Origin: Lachnospiraceae bacterium
GTDB lineage: Bacteria > Bacillota > Clostridia > Lachnospirales > Lachnospiraceae
Reading direction: 5' to 3'
Length of the DNA: 64,000 nt
Assembly (NCBI GenBank): GCA_017483735.1
Contig: JAFUVF010000010.1
Coordinates: 1-64,000 of the forward strand
Shown one piece after another: positions 24,977-33,194 of this stretch (position 1 is its first letter; each line of letters begins with the position of its first letter). A model generated the notes under the pieces. That model ran no database searches, had not been told where the DNA came from, and was given only the letters and a program-made list of their open reading frames with translations. A program made the translations under genes and the position numbers.

Positions 24977-25356
24977 CTCATTTTCGACAGTTACTAAAGA
25001 GTAAATGCGGTTCAAACGCCTGATATTACTGCATTTGGCCTCGTCTTATTTCATCTGTGTTTGTTGTATGGGGACTATCCCTTGAAAGATTTTTGCTCCT
25101 GCTCTTTAAGCCTGCCCCGTCCGCATTGTTTCTGTTGCAAAAAAGTCTTGCGCTAATCCCCTGCCTTGTGTTACGATTAAACCGTAAGCAGATATTTCTA
25201 TGGCTTTCGCCAAGGGGACGGGGATCAAAAATCAATTCGTGAATTCTTGCGTATAAAATCCATTAATGGCAGGAATTCAGATAACGATTGGGGTATCGTT
25301 TTGTATTTGTTTTTCCTGCCGTGTTACTCGTTACTAACGAAAGGAGAAGGAAAGGT
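24977..25356 (+). other. Non-coding stretch at left end of island
   Basis: No convincing gene is present. A compound hairpin is formed by GGCAGGAA (25268-25275)/TTCCTGCC (25313-25320) with an inner AACGAT (25283-25288)/ATCGTT (25295-25300). It could be a transcript-protecting or attenuating structure ahead of the Rpn remnant. The 60-70 codon frames here have no RBS or family signature. Confidence 0.45.
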
Positions 25357-25620
25357 ATGGGAAAACAAAGACAAAGGAAAAGCTTCGAGGAACTTGTATT
25401 CAGTGATGACTTTATGTTCGGAAAGGTGATGGAGGCTCCGGAGCTTAGGCTTGGCGACGGGACCGCAAAGATTTTTTACAACTGCTGCTATAAGGGGAAG
25501 GATATACCCGAGGGGCTGGGGAATTTATATGATTACATTGAAACCGGACACGCAGGCAGCACGCTGACGAAGCGGATAGACGAAGCCGTAGTCAGGGGAA
25601 GGCGGAATGAAATGAGGTGA
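25357..25620 (+). pseudogene. Rpn-family (PD-(D/E)XK) nuclease remnant with internal deletion
   Basis: 87 codons behind a strong AAAGGAGAAGG site. The N-terminus FEELVFSDDFMFGKVME is the conserved opening of Rpn/transposase-like PD-(D/E)XK nucleases. It jumps at once to the family's C-terminal block IFYNCCYKGKDIPEGLGNLY ... LTKRIDEAV. About 150-200 central residues carrying the nuclease active site are missing. The frame is intact, so a short product may be made, but it cannot be an active nuclease. It probably originated in a mobile-element-linked gene. Confidence 0.65.
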
Positions 25621-25625
25621 CTATT

Positions 25626-25826
25626 ATGACAAACATTGCAGCGGTTAATAAAGACAAGTTAAAAGGCATTTTTGATACTGACAGTTTGACGGGTACAGCC
25701 TTTAAGGTAACAATAACCCCAATTTCCGAAGAGGAAGCCGAAGAAATTAGATTTAAGAGTCTGAAAGGCATTGCAGGAAGAACTTTGGATGAGGATGGGG
25801 TCAGAAAGGAACGGTTGGGGCTATGA
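25626..25826 (+). CDS. Antitoxin of PIN-domain toxin-antitoxin pair
   Basis: 66 residues from ATG 25626 with AGGTGA upstream. The small size, the C-terminal EEAEEIRFKSLKGIAGRTLD and the ATGA overlap with the PIN toxin gene identify it by position as the antitoxin. No clear AbrB or RHH DNA-binding motif can be stated, so autoregulation is an inference. It lies inside the recX-rny island. Confidence 0.65.
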   Translation: MTNIAAVNKDKLKGIFDTDSLTGTAFKVTITPISEEEAEEIRFKSLKGIAGRTLDEDGVRKERLGL

Positions 25827-26248
25827 AGGTTTTGCTGGATACGAATATAGTGCTTGATTATCTCGGCGCAAATCATGGCTTTACAGATGATGCAGAAAAG
25901 GTTTTTGATCTGGCAACCCAAAGGAAGGATATCAAGCTTGTATCTTCGTCAGCTATTACAGATATTCTGTATGTTCTACGACGTGCGGTTAAAGATCGTC
26001 AGCTTGTCAGAGAAAAATATGAGAGCTTTAGAAGTAAAATCAGTATTCTTTCGGTTACGGAGAAAGACATCGACATGGCATTTGCCAGAGACTGGAAGGA
26101 TTTTGAGGATGCAGTGCAGTATACAGTAGCTGAGTCTAACGATGTGGATTGCATCATTACACGAAATAAGGGAGATTTTGAGGAAGACAAAATACCTTGT
26201 TATACACCACAGGATTTTTTAGAAAAATATACAGAAGCGGTTAAATGA
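25823..26248 (+). CDS. PIN-domain ribonuclease toxin (VapC-like)
   Basis: 141 residues. The PIN start MKVLLDTNIVLDYLG places the first catalytic Asp at residue 6; DAVQYTVAESNDVDCIITRN supplies the distal acidic residues, and RNKGDFEE ends the fold. Such toxins cleave tRNA or rRNA when the antitoxin is degraded. Its ATG overlaps the antitoxin TGA. A terminator follows at 26274-26295. Confidence 0.85.
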   Translation: MKVLLDTNIVLDYLGANHGFTDDAEKVFDLATQRKDIKLVSSSAITDILYVLRRAVKDRQLVREKYESFRSKISILSVTEKDIDMAFARDWKDFEDAVQYTVAESNDVDCIITRNKGDFEEDKIPCYTPQDFLEKYTEAVK

Positions 26249-26273
26249 AGTAAGTTGACAGACAGACAGATTA

Positions 26274-26295
26274 GGGGCTGATTGAGCCCTTTTTG
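26274..26295 (+). terminator. Terminator of PIN toxin-antitoxin operon
   Basis: GGGCT (26275-26279)/AGCCC (26285-26289) hairpin followed by six T, 26 nt after the toxin stop. Confidence 0.6.
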
Positions 26296-26331
26296 TCGTG
26301 CCATAGAATAGAATATATCAGAGATGGATAA

Positions 26332-26380
26332 CCGTCGGATTCTGACGGGGTAAGTATACCCTGTCAGGTTCGGCGGTTTT
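26332..26380 (+). other. Long imperfect hairpin with short T tract
   Basis: CCGTCGGATT...CTGACGGGG pairs with CCCTGTCAGG...TTCGGCGG, about 18 pairs with one bulge and several G-U, followed by TTTTAT. It lies between the toxin terminator and the next gene. It may be a second terminator or a 5' leader structure of the 26455 gene. Confidence 0.4.
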
Positions 26381-26454
26381 ATATAGATCATGGTTATGCG
26401 GCGACCATGCTCCGGGTCGAATGAAGATGTGCGTTGCCGGAAGGAAAGGAAAAA

Positions 26455-26742
26455 ATGAATTACGATCACAGCGATAATGAGCGGTTAAAGCAGCTCGTTG
26501 ACCGCGAGGGCGCAGCGTGTACAGCGGGGGAGATCATTGACGCACTGTGGGAGGAGGGCGGTGCGGTAAAAAATCTCAAGTCTTATCTGCGGCAACTGAC
26601 AAAGGATCTGCTGGATTGCGACTATTACCGCCTGCTGGACGGCGATGCCGAAGCCTCAGGCGATTATAACGGAGAATATATGAAGCAATACAGTTGGGCG
26701 GAGTGGACAGCAGCCCGATTGCAGTTTGGTGTCTTAACCTGA
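26455..26742 (+). CDS. Hypothetical protein in island
   Basis: 95 residues from ATG 26455, with GGAAAGGAAAAA just before it; an earlier TTG at 26434 has no RBS. It is soluble and acidic, with helical segments (GEIIDALWEEGGAVKNLKSY). I recognise no family. Its GC content appears higher than that of the neighbouring PIN genes, hinting at a different origin. No partner gene overlaps it. Confidence 0.5.
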   Translation: MNYDHSDNERLKQLVDREGAACTAGEIIDALWEEGGAVKNLKSYLRQLTKDLLDCDYYRLLDGDAEASGDYNGEYMKQYSWAEWTAARLQFGVLT

Positions 26743-26844
26743 ATGCGGTTGAGGCGTTTTTGTTTTTGTCACGTTTGTATTCTCCTGCCTGTGTATAATG
26801 TGTGAGAAACGACAACAAATACTACCATAAGGAGGAGACAATTT

Positions 26845-28167
26845 ATGAAAAGGAATAAGAAACGATTATTAGGCTTTCTTTTAAGCCTTGCGCTGGTGCT
26901 TTCGCTGATGCCGGGGATGAGTTTGACGGCGTATGCGGCGCCGCCTGCGGTCACATACCTGGACGAGAACGGCGTGGAACAGACCTGCACGGACTATACC
27001 GTGATTGATGACCATACCACAGATTGGAATGCTGAATGGTATGTGGTAAACAGCATAGTTTGGACTAATAGAGATATCAATTTCGGGAACGACGATGTAC
27101 ATTTGATCCTTTGTGATCACGCTTCACTGACCCCTAGCAGTATCTCTCTATCCCTGAATAAAAGCATCACCATTTACGGTCAGGAGAGCGGTTCCGGCAC
27201 ATTAAACTGCTACGGTTCCGGCACATCAAACTGCTCAATCTACGCTGGAAAAGTCACAATCAACGGAGGCAGCGTTACCGCCACCACTACCAACAATAAA
27301 CACGCTATAGGCCTTGGAGTCGGAGGTAAAGTCGAGATCAACGGCGGCATTGTTTGGGCTATTTGCAACGGTGACGAGAGCTGTGGTGTTTATTCCGGAG
27401 AAAATGAGATCACCATTGGAGTAGAGATAACATCCTTTATTGCCGCAGGCGACTCCGGTGCTTTCGATGAAGACGTAATCGTAAAGAACGCTGTTGCCGG
27501 AATTGGCTGGACGGATCCGGCAGATACCGAGGGCAAGGAGGATATTGACGCGAACAACGCAGGACAGTATCTGAGCAGATATAAAAAGGTTCAGTTTCCT
27601 GAAGTGATAAAAGAAAAATCCGTAATCTCAGAAGAAGAACCTGAGCCGACCCCCGAACCGGCTCCGGAACCGGAACCTGAACCGACCACCGAACCGGCTC
27701 CGGAACCGGAACCGGAACCTGCCAATACTTCAGACTGGCTGGATCCTATTCGCACAGCAGTGGCAACCGGAATAGAGCGGGCGAAAGCTGCCGGCACAGA
27801 AACAACGGTATCCTACGAAGGAGATTTTGCACTTCCTTATGAAATTATGAAGACCCTACAGGATAATCCGATGTTGACTCTTGCATACACATTCCCATAT
27901 GACGGCTCTACAGTAACGGTTTATATTCAGGGAAGCAAAGTCATTGCAGATCCGGCAATTCCGTGGTATGGTCCCGCATACCTAGCTGGACATTTCAGTA
28001 CTGCAGCAGCTTCTGGAAATGCGAATACCGGTGTTTACATTGTAAAGAGTGGTAACACACTGACCTATATTGCACGCTTATATGGAACAACAGTACAGGT
28101 ACTGGTTGACAAGAATGGAATCAAAAATCCTGATCTGATTTATGTAAATCAGCAGATTAAGTACTAA
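26845..28167 (+). CDS. Secreted surface protein with Pro-Glu linker and C-terminal LysM
   Basis: 440 residues. A signal peptide is clear: [19 protein letters not shown] followed by cleavage near AYAA (about residue 31). Residues about 75-220 form a beta-rich region with repeated GS/TINGG turns ([26 protein letters not shown]), like a beta-helix. A Pro/Glu-rich spacer ([16 protein letters not shown]) follows at about 266-298, then a folded region, then a LysM domain ([19 protein letters not shown]) at the end that would bind peptidoglycan. The ligand of the beta-helix is unknown. AAGGAGGAG precedes the ATG. It is the last gene in the island, with its own terminator. Confidence 0.75.
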   Translation: MKRNKKRLLGFLLSLALVLSLMPGMSLTAYAAPPAVTYLDENGVEQTCTDYTVIDDHTTDWNAEWYVVNSIVWTNRDINFGNDDVHLILCDHASLTPSSISLSLNKSITIYGQESGSGTLNCYGSGTSNCSIYAGKVTINGGSVTATTTNNKHAIGLGVGGKVEINGGIVWAICNGDESCGVYSGENEITIGVEITSFIAAGDSGAFDEDVIVKNAVAGIGWTDPADTEGKEDIDANNAGQYLSRYKKVQFPEVIKEKSVISEEEPEPTPEPAPEPEPEPTTEPAPEPEPEPANTSDWLDPIRTAVATGIERAKAAGTETTVSYEGDFALPYEIMKTLQDNPMLTLAYTFPYDGSTVTVYIQGSKVIADPAIPWYGPAYLAGHFSTAAASGNANTGVYIVKSGNTLTYIARLYGTTVQVLVDKNGIKNPDLIYVNQQIKY

Positions 28168-28216
28168 ATAATTGTATGTTCGATTAGCCCCTGTAAAGAG
28201 AAAAGAAAGAGAAAAG

Positions 28217-28250
28217 GCAACGACTGAAAAACAGTTGTTGCTTTTTTCTT
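28217..28250 (+). terminator. Terminator after LysM surface protein
   Basis: Perfect-ended stem GCAACGACTG (28217-28226)/CAGTTGTTGC (28232-28241), with one G-U, and a T-rich tail. Confidence 0.7.
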
Positions 28251-28273
28251 TAATACGCTGAAATAATGTCTGG

Positions 28274-28335
28274 TTTTGCCTGCCTTGATTGATTTACATA
28301 ATATCCCCTTGACATAGTTTCACAAAGAGTATAAA
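28274..28335 (+). repeat. 62-bp direct repeat, right copy, and rny promoter
   Basis: 61/62 match to 24915-24976. TTGACA (28308-28313) with a 17-nt spacer to TAAAAT (28331-28336) makes the likely rny promoter, about 90 nt before its ATG. It marks the right edge of the island. Confidence 0.8.
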
Positions 28336-28425
28336 ATGTTAAATGTTGTAAATTGCTTGTTAGAATGTTTATTCATTCTATATAGATTGTACAATGAAAA
28401 TTAAATAAGGAGGTGCTCCTGTATA

Positions 28426-29979
28426 ATGCCTATAGTTGCAGTAATCGGAATTGCGCTTGCCTGCATTATACTCACGGCCGTTATTACCGGTGCTCTCGTT
28501 TCCTCCCACCAGAAAAAGGTGTATGAGAATACGATAGGAAATGCCGAGGATAAGGCCAGAGAGATTATCGATGAAGCCCTCAAAACCGCTGAAAACACCA
28601 AGCGTGAATCACTTTTGGAGATCAAGGAAGAGTCTATAAAGACTAAAAATGAGCTCGACAAGGAGATAAAGGAGCGCAGAGCGGAGGCTCAGCGTTTCGA
28701 ACGCAGGGTACAGCAGAAAGAGGAGAATGTCGATAAAAAGGCTGACGCTATCGAAAAACGGGAACAGAGTCTGACTGCAAAGGAAGAGTCTTTAAACAAA
28801 TTAAAGGCCGAGGTAGCCAAACTCAATGAGCAAAGAGTACAGGAACTGGAAAGAATTTCAGGTTTAACCTCTGAACAGGCAAAAGAACATTTATTGAAAA
28901 TTGTTGAAGAAGACGTAAAGCACGAGACAGCCGTCATGATAAAGGAGATGGAGTCCCGTGCAAAGGAAGAAGCCGACAAAAAGGCAAAGGAATATGTGGT
29001 ATCTTCCATTCAGAGATGTGCCGCCGATCATGTCTCCGAAACCACAATCTCGGTAGTACAGCTGCCCAGCGATGAAATGAAGGGCAGGATTATCGGCAGG
29101 GAGGGAAGAAATATCAGAACCCTCGAAACCATGACCGGCGTTGATCTCATCATTGATGATACGCCGGAGGCAGTGGTTCTCTCAGGCTTTGATCCGATAC
29201 GCAGAGAGGTTGCCCGGATTGCCTTAGAGAAGCTTATCGTGGACGGGCGCATCCATCCTGCCCGTATTGAGGAAATGGTGGAGAAGGCCCAGAGAGAGGT
29301 GGAGAACATCATAAAGGAAGAGGGCGAGAACGCCACACTGGAGGTGGGCGTACACGGACTTCATCCCGAGCTGGTAAGACTCTTGGGGCGTCTGAAGTAC
29401 AGAACGAGCTATGGTCAGAATGTACTGAAGCATTCCATCGAGGTTGCGCATCTCTCCGGTCTGCTTGCTTCAGAGATCGGATTGGATGTGAGAACTGCGA
29501 AGCGTGCAGGTCTTCTGCATGATATCGGAAAAGCGGTGGATCACGATATGGAAGGCTCCCATGTGCAGCTGGGAACGGAGCTTTGCAGAAAATACAAGGA
29601 AAATCCCATTGTTATCAATGCGGTTGAGGCGCATCACGGAGACGTTGAGCCCACATCCCTTGTAGCCTGCATAGTTCAGGCGGCGGATACGATTTCTGCC
29701 GCAAGACCCGGCGCAAGAAGAGAAACGCTTGAAACATATACAAGCAGATTGAAGCAGTTAGAGGATATTACAAACAATTTCAAAGGTGTTGATAAATCTT
29801 TTGCTATTCAGGCAGGAAGAGAAGTCAGGGTAATGGTTGTGCCGGAGCAGGTAACCGATGCGGATATGGTGCTCCTTGCGAGGGATATCTCGAAGCAGAT
29901 AGAGGCGGAGATGCAGTATCCCGGACAGATAAAGGTCAACGTTATCAGAGAGAGCAGAGTCACAGACTACGCTAAATAA
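28426..29979 (+). CDS. rny: Ribonuclease Y
   Basis: 517 residues, full length. The N-terminal helix at about 4-26 anchors it in the membrane. A long charged coiled coil covers about 30-200. The KH domain has [15 protein letters not shown] (about 222-236), and the HD domain has [13 protein letters not shown] and [12 protein letters not shown] (about 357-365). It initiates mRNA decay at the membrane. AAGGAGGTG precedes the ATG. In relatives it commonly follows the recA-recX block; here the island separates them. Confidence 0.97.
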   Translation: MPIVAVIGIALACIILTAVITGALVSSHQKKVYENTIGNAEDKAREIIDEALKTAENTKRESLLEIKEESIKTKNELDKEIKERRAEAQRFERRVQQKEENVDKKADAIEKREQSLTAKEESLNKLKAEVAKLNEQRVQELERISGLTSEQAKEHLLKIVEEDVKHETAVMIKEMESRAKEEADKKAKEYVVSSIQRCAADHVSETTISVVQLPSDEMKGRIIGREGRNIRTLETMTGVDLIIDDTPEAVVLSGFDPIRREVARIALEKLIVDGRIHPARIEEMVEKAQREVENIIKEEGENATLEVGVHGLHPELVRLLGRLKYRTSYGQNVLKHSIEVAHLSGLLASEIGLDVRTAKRAGLLHDIGKAVDHDMEGSHVQLGTELCRKYKENPIVINAVEAHHGDVEPTSLVACIVQAADTISAARPGARRETLETYTSRLKQLEDITNNFKGVDKSFAIQAGREVRVMVVPEQVTDADMVLLARDISKQIEAEMQYPGQIKVNVIRESRVTDYAK

Positions 29980-30030
29980 TACTTTTCCAAATCTGAATCA
30001 GTTCCTAAAAAACTGAATAAGAATTACAGA

Positions 30031-30058
30031 CTGTCGTCCTTATGGGGCGGCAGTTTTT
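30031..30058 (+). terminator. rny terminator
   Basis: CTGTCGTCC (30031-30039) pairs with GGGGCGGCAG (30044-30053) over 9 bp including G-U pairs, then TTTTTAT. Confidence 0.65.
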
Positions 30059-30062
30059 ATAT

Positions 30063-30092
30063 TTGACAGTAATACCGTGTCTATGATAGTAT
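30063..30092 (+). promoter_or_regulatory. Promoter upstream of aminotransferase
   Basis: TTGACA (30063-30068), an 18-nt spacer and TAGTAT (30087-30092). A 28-bp palindrome begins 16 nt after the -10. Confidence 0.5.
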
Positions 30093-30107
30093 ATTAGAAG
30101 TGTTTTT

Positions 30108-30135
30108 ATTGCATTATTGTATACAATAATGCAAT
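30108..30135. promoter_or_regulatory. 28-bp perfect palindrome, candidate operator
   Basis: The sequence from ATTGCATTATTG to its mirror CAATAATGCAAT is perfectly self-complementary over 28 bp, centred on TATA (30120-30123). The inner TTGTATACAA resembles GntR-family operators. It is placed just after the promoter start point, consistent with a repressor site or a cruciform/RNA hairpin. Confidence 0.6.
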
Positions 30136-30168
30136 ACACATCAGATTGATGACTAGATTCGGAGGTTT

Positions 30169-30183
30169 ATGAGATTTTTATGA
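30169..30183 (+). CDS. Four-codon leader ORF coupled to aminotransferase
   Basis: ATG AGA TTT TTA TGA follows the strong GGAGGT (30161-30166). Its TGA overlaps the aminotransferase ATG (30180) as ATGA. The aminotransferase ATG itself lies too far (14 nt) from GGAGG for ideal initiation, so coupling through this mini-ORF is plausible. Confidence 0.35.
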   Translation: MRFL

Positions 30184-31466
30184 AGAAATATGAAGAGATG
30201 TCAAGGGATGAGCTTCTTCATCTGAAAAAGGAGCTTGAAAGGGAATATGAGGACGCTAAGGGACTCGGGCTAAAGCTCAATATGGCGAGAGGACTTCCCT
30301 CTGCGGAGCAGTTGGATATGGAAGCGGATTTCTTCGGAATGCTCTTCCCGGATTCCTCCTTTATCTCCGAGGCTGGAGTGGATTGCAGGAACTACGGCGA
30401 GCTTGTCGGAATATCGGAGGCGAGACGCCTGATGGCTCAGATGATGGAGATAAGTCCTGAGGAAGTGATAGTTTTCGGAAATTCCAGCCTGAATGTTATG
30501 TATGATACCGTATGCAGGTCAATGATATTGGGAGTCTGCGGCAGTACACCCTGGTGTAAGCTTCCAAAGGTAAAGTTTTTGTGTCCTGTGCCCGGGTATG
30601 ACAGGCATTTTGCCATTACCGAACAGTTCGGGATAGAGATGATAAATATTCCGATGACAAAGGATGGCCCGGATATGGATATGGTGGAGGAATACGTAAA
30701 CAATGACTCTGCGGTAAAGGGCATATGGTGTGTTCCCAAATATTCCAATCCACAGGGAATAACATATTCCGACGAGACGGTACGGCGCTTTGCAGCCTTA
30801 AAGCCCGCTGCTGAGGATTTCAGGATTTATTGGGACAATGCCTACACAATCCATCATCTCTATAATGGCAAGGAGGATGTGCTGCTTGAAATACTCTCCG
30901 AGTGCAGGAAGGCTGGAAACGAGGATATGGTATTCAAATTCTGCTCAACCTCCAAGGTTACCTTCCCGGGTTCGGGAATTGCGGCATTAGGAGCGTCAAA
31001 AAAGAACCTTGATTTCGTGAAGAGCGTTATAACCATACAGACCATCGGTCACGATAAGGTAAATCAGCTTCGCCATGTGAGATATTTCAAGGATATAAAT
31101 GGTATGCATGAGCATATGAAAAAGCATGCCGAGATCATCAGGCCTAAGTTTGAGCTTGTGGTAAATACGCTTGACAAGGAGCTTTCGGGTTTGGGAATAG
31201 GCGAATGGACCAATCCCAACGGAGGATATTTTGTATCCTTTGAGTCCATGCCGGGATGCGCAAAGGATATAGTGGCGCTCTGTAAGGAAGCGGGAGTGAC
31301 CCTGACGGGGGCAGGTGCAACCTATCCCTACAAGAAGGATCCTAAGGACAGCAATATCAGGATAGCGCCTACATATCCCAAGATATCGGAGCTTTCGGAG
31401 GCTCTTAAGATTTTTGTGCTCTGTGTGAAGCTATCCAGCGTAAAGAAGCTTTTGGAAGCAGTGTAG
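30180..31466 (+). CDS. PLP-dependent aminotransferase, subgroup Ic aspartate aminotransferase-like
   Basis: 428 residues. FGNSSLNVMYDTVCRSM near residue 100 and KYSNPQGITYSDETV near 180 follow the Asp_aminotransf (MocR-like, PF12897) family rather than classic AspC. The PLP lysine lies in CSTSKVTFPGSG (about 260). The family was first labelled alanine-glyoxylate aminotransferase, and members include aspartate aminotransferases of subgroup Ic. There is no HTH domain. It likely feeds amino-acid metabolism under control of the upstream palindrome. The Nudix gene follows closely. Confidence 0.88.
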   Translation: MKKYEEMSRDELLHLKKELEREYEDAKGLGLKLNMARGLPSAEQLDMEADFFGMLFPDSSFISEAGVDCRNYGELVGISEARRLMAQMMEISPEEVIVFGNSSLNVMYDTVCRSMILGVCGSTPWCKLPKVKFLCPVPGYDRHFAITEQFGIEMINIPMTKDGPDMDMVEEYVNNDSAVKGIWCVPKYSNPQGITYSDETVRRFAALKPAAEDFRIYWDNAYTIHHLYNGKEDVLLEILSECRKAGNEDMVFKFCSTSKVTFPGSGIAALGASKKNLDFVKSVITIQTIGHDKVNQLRHVRYFKDINGMHEHMKKHAEIIRPKFELVVNTLDKELSGLGIGEWTNPNGGYFVSFESMPGCAKDIVALCKEAGVTLTGAGATYPYKKDPKDSNIRIAPTYPKISELSEALKIFVLCVKLSSVKKLLEAV

Positions 31467-31491
31467 ACCGTAGATGGAAGGGAGTATGTCA

Positions 31492-32049
31492 ATGGGCGGT
31501 GCGGATACCAAAGGAAACGAGATAAAGAGACTTTCCCGTGACCTTGTACAAAAAGGTGCAATTATAGATTATTATCAGGATACAATGCAGATACCCAACG
31601 GTAATGTGGTAAAATGGGATCTGATAGACCATAAGGGGGCTGCGGCTATAGTCGCAGTTAGAGAGGATGGCAAGCTTATTATGGTCAGACAGTACAGGAA
31701 TGCGCTTGAAAGGGATACTATTGAGATACCGGCAGGGGGCTTAAACGGAAGGGATGAGCCTACAAAGCAGGCTGCACTTAGGGAATTAGCTGAGGAGACG
31801 GGATATATTGCAGAGGATGCGGAGTTTCTTCTGTCCATTTATACCACTGTGGCCTTCTGCAACGAGAAGATAGATATTTATCTTGCAAGGGGACTTAAGG
31901 AGAGGGGAAAACAGCATCTGGATGAGGATGAGTATGTAAATGTTGAGGCATTTGATATCGAGGAGCTCAAAAAGATGATCTATGAGGGCAGGCTTCAGGA
32001 CTCGAAAACCATTTGCGGAATCCTCACATATGTTACGAAATACCTGTAA
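31492..32049 (+). CDS. Nudix hydrolase, ADP-ribose pyrophosphatase-like
   Basis: 185 residues from ATG 31492, 7 nt after GGAG; ATGs at 31474 and 31486 are alternatives. The Nudix box GX5EX7REUXEEXGU is complete: it starts at GLNGRDE and ends RELAEETGY. The upstream block WDLIDHKGAAAIVAV and the sequence VRQYRNALERDTIEIPAGG are typical of the ADP-ribose/NudF group. It cleaves ADP-ribose to AMP and ribose-5-phosphate. It appears to be in one transcript with the aminotransferase. Confidence 0.88.
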   Translation: MGGADTKGNEIKRLSRDLVQKGAIIDYYQDTMQIPNGNVVKWDLIDHKGAAAIVAVREDGKLIMVRQYRNALERDTIEIPAGGLNGRDEPTKQAALRELAEETGYIAEDAEFLLSIYTTVAFCNEKIDIYLARGLKERGKQHLDEDEYVNVEAFDIEELKKMIYEGRLQDSKTICGILTYVTKYL

Positions 32050-32144
32050 CAAACGCTATTTAATTTTTTTGTAAAAAATTTTTTTCAAAATCTAGTTGTT
32101 TACATAAAGAGGTCTACACCCCATATTGTGGTTTGGGGCAAATT

Positions 32145-32198
32145 AGCGGAAAAGCACGAAAAAATAAGGAAAATTCCTCATTGCTTTTCTGCTTTTTT
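32145..32198 (+). terminator. Strong terminator between Nudix gene and xerD
   Basis: AGCGGAAAAGCA (32145-32156) pairs with TGCTTTTCTGCT (32182-32193) over 12 bp with one G-U, capped by an inner AGGA/TCCT hairpin, then six T. It is 96 nt beyond the Nudix stop; a promoter-like TTTACA...CATATT pair at about 32099-32127 lies in between. Confidence 0.65.
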
Positions 32199-32262
32199 AT
32201 ATTTATAATGTCTTTTGTCGCTAATATTTTAGTCGACATAATTACGTACAAAGGTGAGTTTG

Positions 32263-33150
32263 ATGACGGCACAGATTGAGGGGTTTATAACATATCTGAA
32301 GGATGTAGAGAAGAAGTCGGATAATACTGCTTCATCCTACAGATGTGACCTGTCTAAATTTGCGGAGTACTTTTCTGTCAGGGGGATAGCGGATATCAAT
32401 ACCTTGGGAAGCGGAGAACTCGAAGGATACATTGCTTCGCTCCATGCAAAGGATTTTAAGGCTGCCACGATATCCAGAAACATTGCCTCCATAAAGGGCT
32501 ACTATGACTATGCGGTTCATAACGGCGAGGTGGCGGAGAATCCTGCCCATACCCTGAAGGCACCCAAAATTGAGAAGAAGCTTCCGCAGATACTGACAAC
32601 CGAAGAAACCGATAAGCTTTTGGCACAGCCCGGAAACACCACGCCCAAGGGCATGAGGGATAAGGCTATGCTTGAGCTTTTGTACGCTACGGGAATAAGA
32701 GTTTCAGAGCTCATATCCCTTACGGTGCCTGATGTAAACCTTAAGACCAGCATACTTACATGTCATGAGGGGGATAAGAAGCGCCAGATTCCCTTTGAGA
32801 GCAATGCTAAGGAGGCGCTGATAAATTATCTGAGATTTGGCAGGGAGAGGCTTCTTGCGGGCAATAACAGCGATATATTGTTCCCTAACTGCAACGGCTC
32901 GACAATGAGCAGACAGGGCTTTTGGAAGCTTTTAAAGGCGTACGGTAAGGCTGCCGGGATAGAATCGGAGCTTACGCCCCATACCTTAAGACATTCATTT
33001 GCGGCTCATCTGATAGAAAATGGCGCAGATATAAAGAGTGTTCAGGAGATGTTGGGACATTCGGATATATCGACAACGCTTATATATACTAAGCTTACAT
33101 CGAATCCTTTGAGAGAAGAGTACGAGAAAGCACATCCAAGAGCGAAATAA
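32263..33150 (+). CDS. xerD: Tyrosine recombinase XerD-like
   Basis: 295 residues from ATG 32263, which has AAAGGTGAG 5 nt upstream; GTG 32254 is inside that site. The N-terminal SAM-like core-binding domain is followed by the catalytic domain with Arg in YATGIRVSELI, HTLRHSF, LGHSDISTT and the Tyr in LIYTKL. All five signature residues are intact. It resolves chromosome dimers at dif with a partner; its location away from an element boundary supports a housekeeping role. XerC versus XerD cannot be fully separated by eye. Confidence 0.88.
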   Translation: MTAQIEGFITYLKDVEKKSDNTASSYRCDLSKFAEYFSVRGIADINTLGSGELEGYIASLHAKDFKAATISRNIASIKGYYDYAVHNGEVAENPAHTLKAPKIEKKLPQILTTEETDKLLAQPGNTTPKGMRDKAMLELLYATGIRVSELISLTVPDVNLKTSILTCHEGDKKRQIPFESNAKEALINYLRFGRERLLAGNNSDILFPNCNGSTMSRQGFWKLLKAYGKAAGIESELTPHTLRHSFAAHLIENGADIKSVQEMLGHSDISTTLIYTKLTSNPLREEYEKAHPRAK

Positions 33151-33152
33151 AA

Positions 33153-33176
33153 CAAGCGCCGAAATCACGGCGCTTG
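33153..33176 (-). terminator. Terminator of DAHP synthase gene
   Basis: CAAGCGCCG/CGGCGCTTG perfect 9-bp stem. On the minus strand it is followed by TTTTATTT, so it terminates the minus-strand gene; on the plus strand the T tract is poor. Confidence 0.65.
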
Positions 33177-33194
33177 CTTCCATATCAGCCTTAA

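Noticed and set aside
24977..25356. 60-70 codon frames on both strands at the left end of the island
   Set aside because: No RBS and no recognisable protein features; the visible structure is an RNA hairpin.
27645..27720. Short tandem repeats in the LysM protein gene as a possible CRISPR or VNTR array
   Set aside because: They encode an in-frame Pro-Glu linker, with no spacers of constant length; repeat-length variation is possible but is not a CRISPR.
32263..33150. xerD-like recombinase as the integrase of the recX-rny island
   Set aside because: It lies 4 kb beyond rny with housekeeping genes between, is of Xer size and motif type, and shows no att-like repeat near it.
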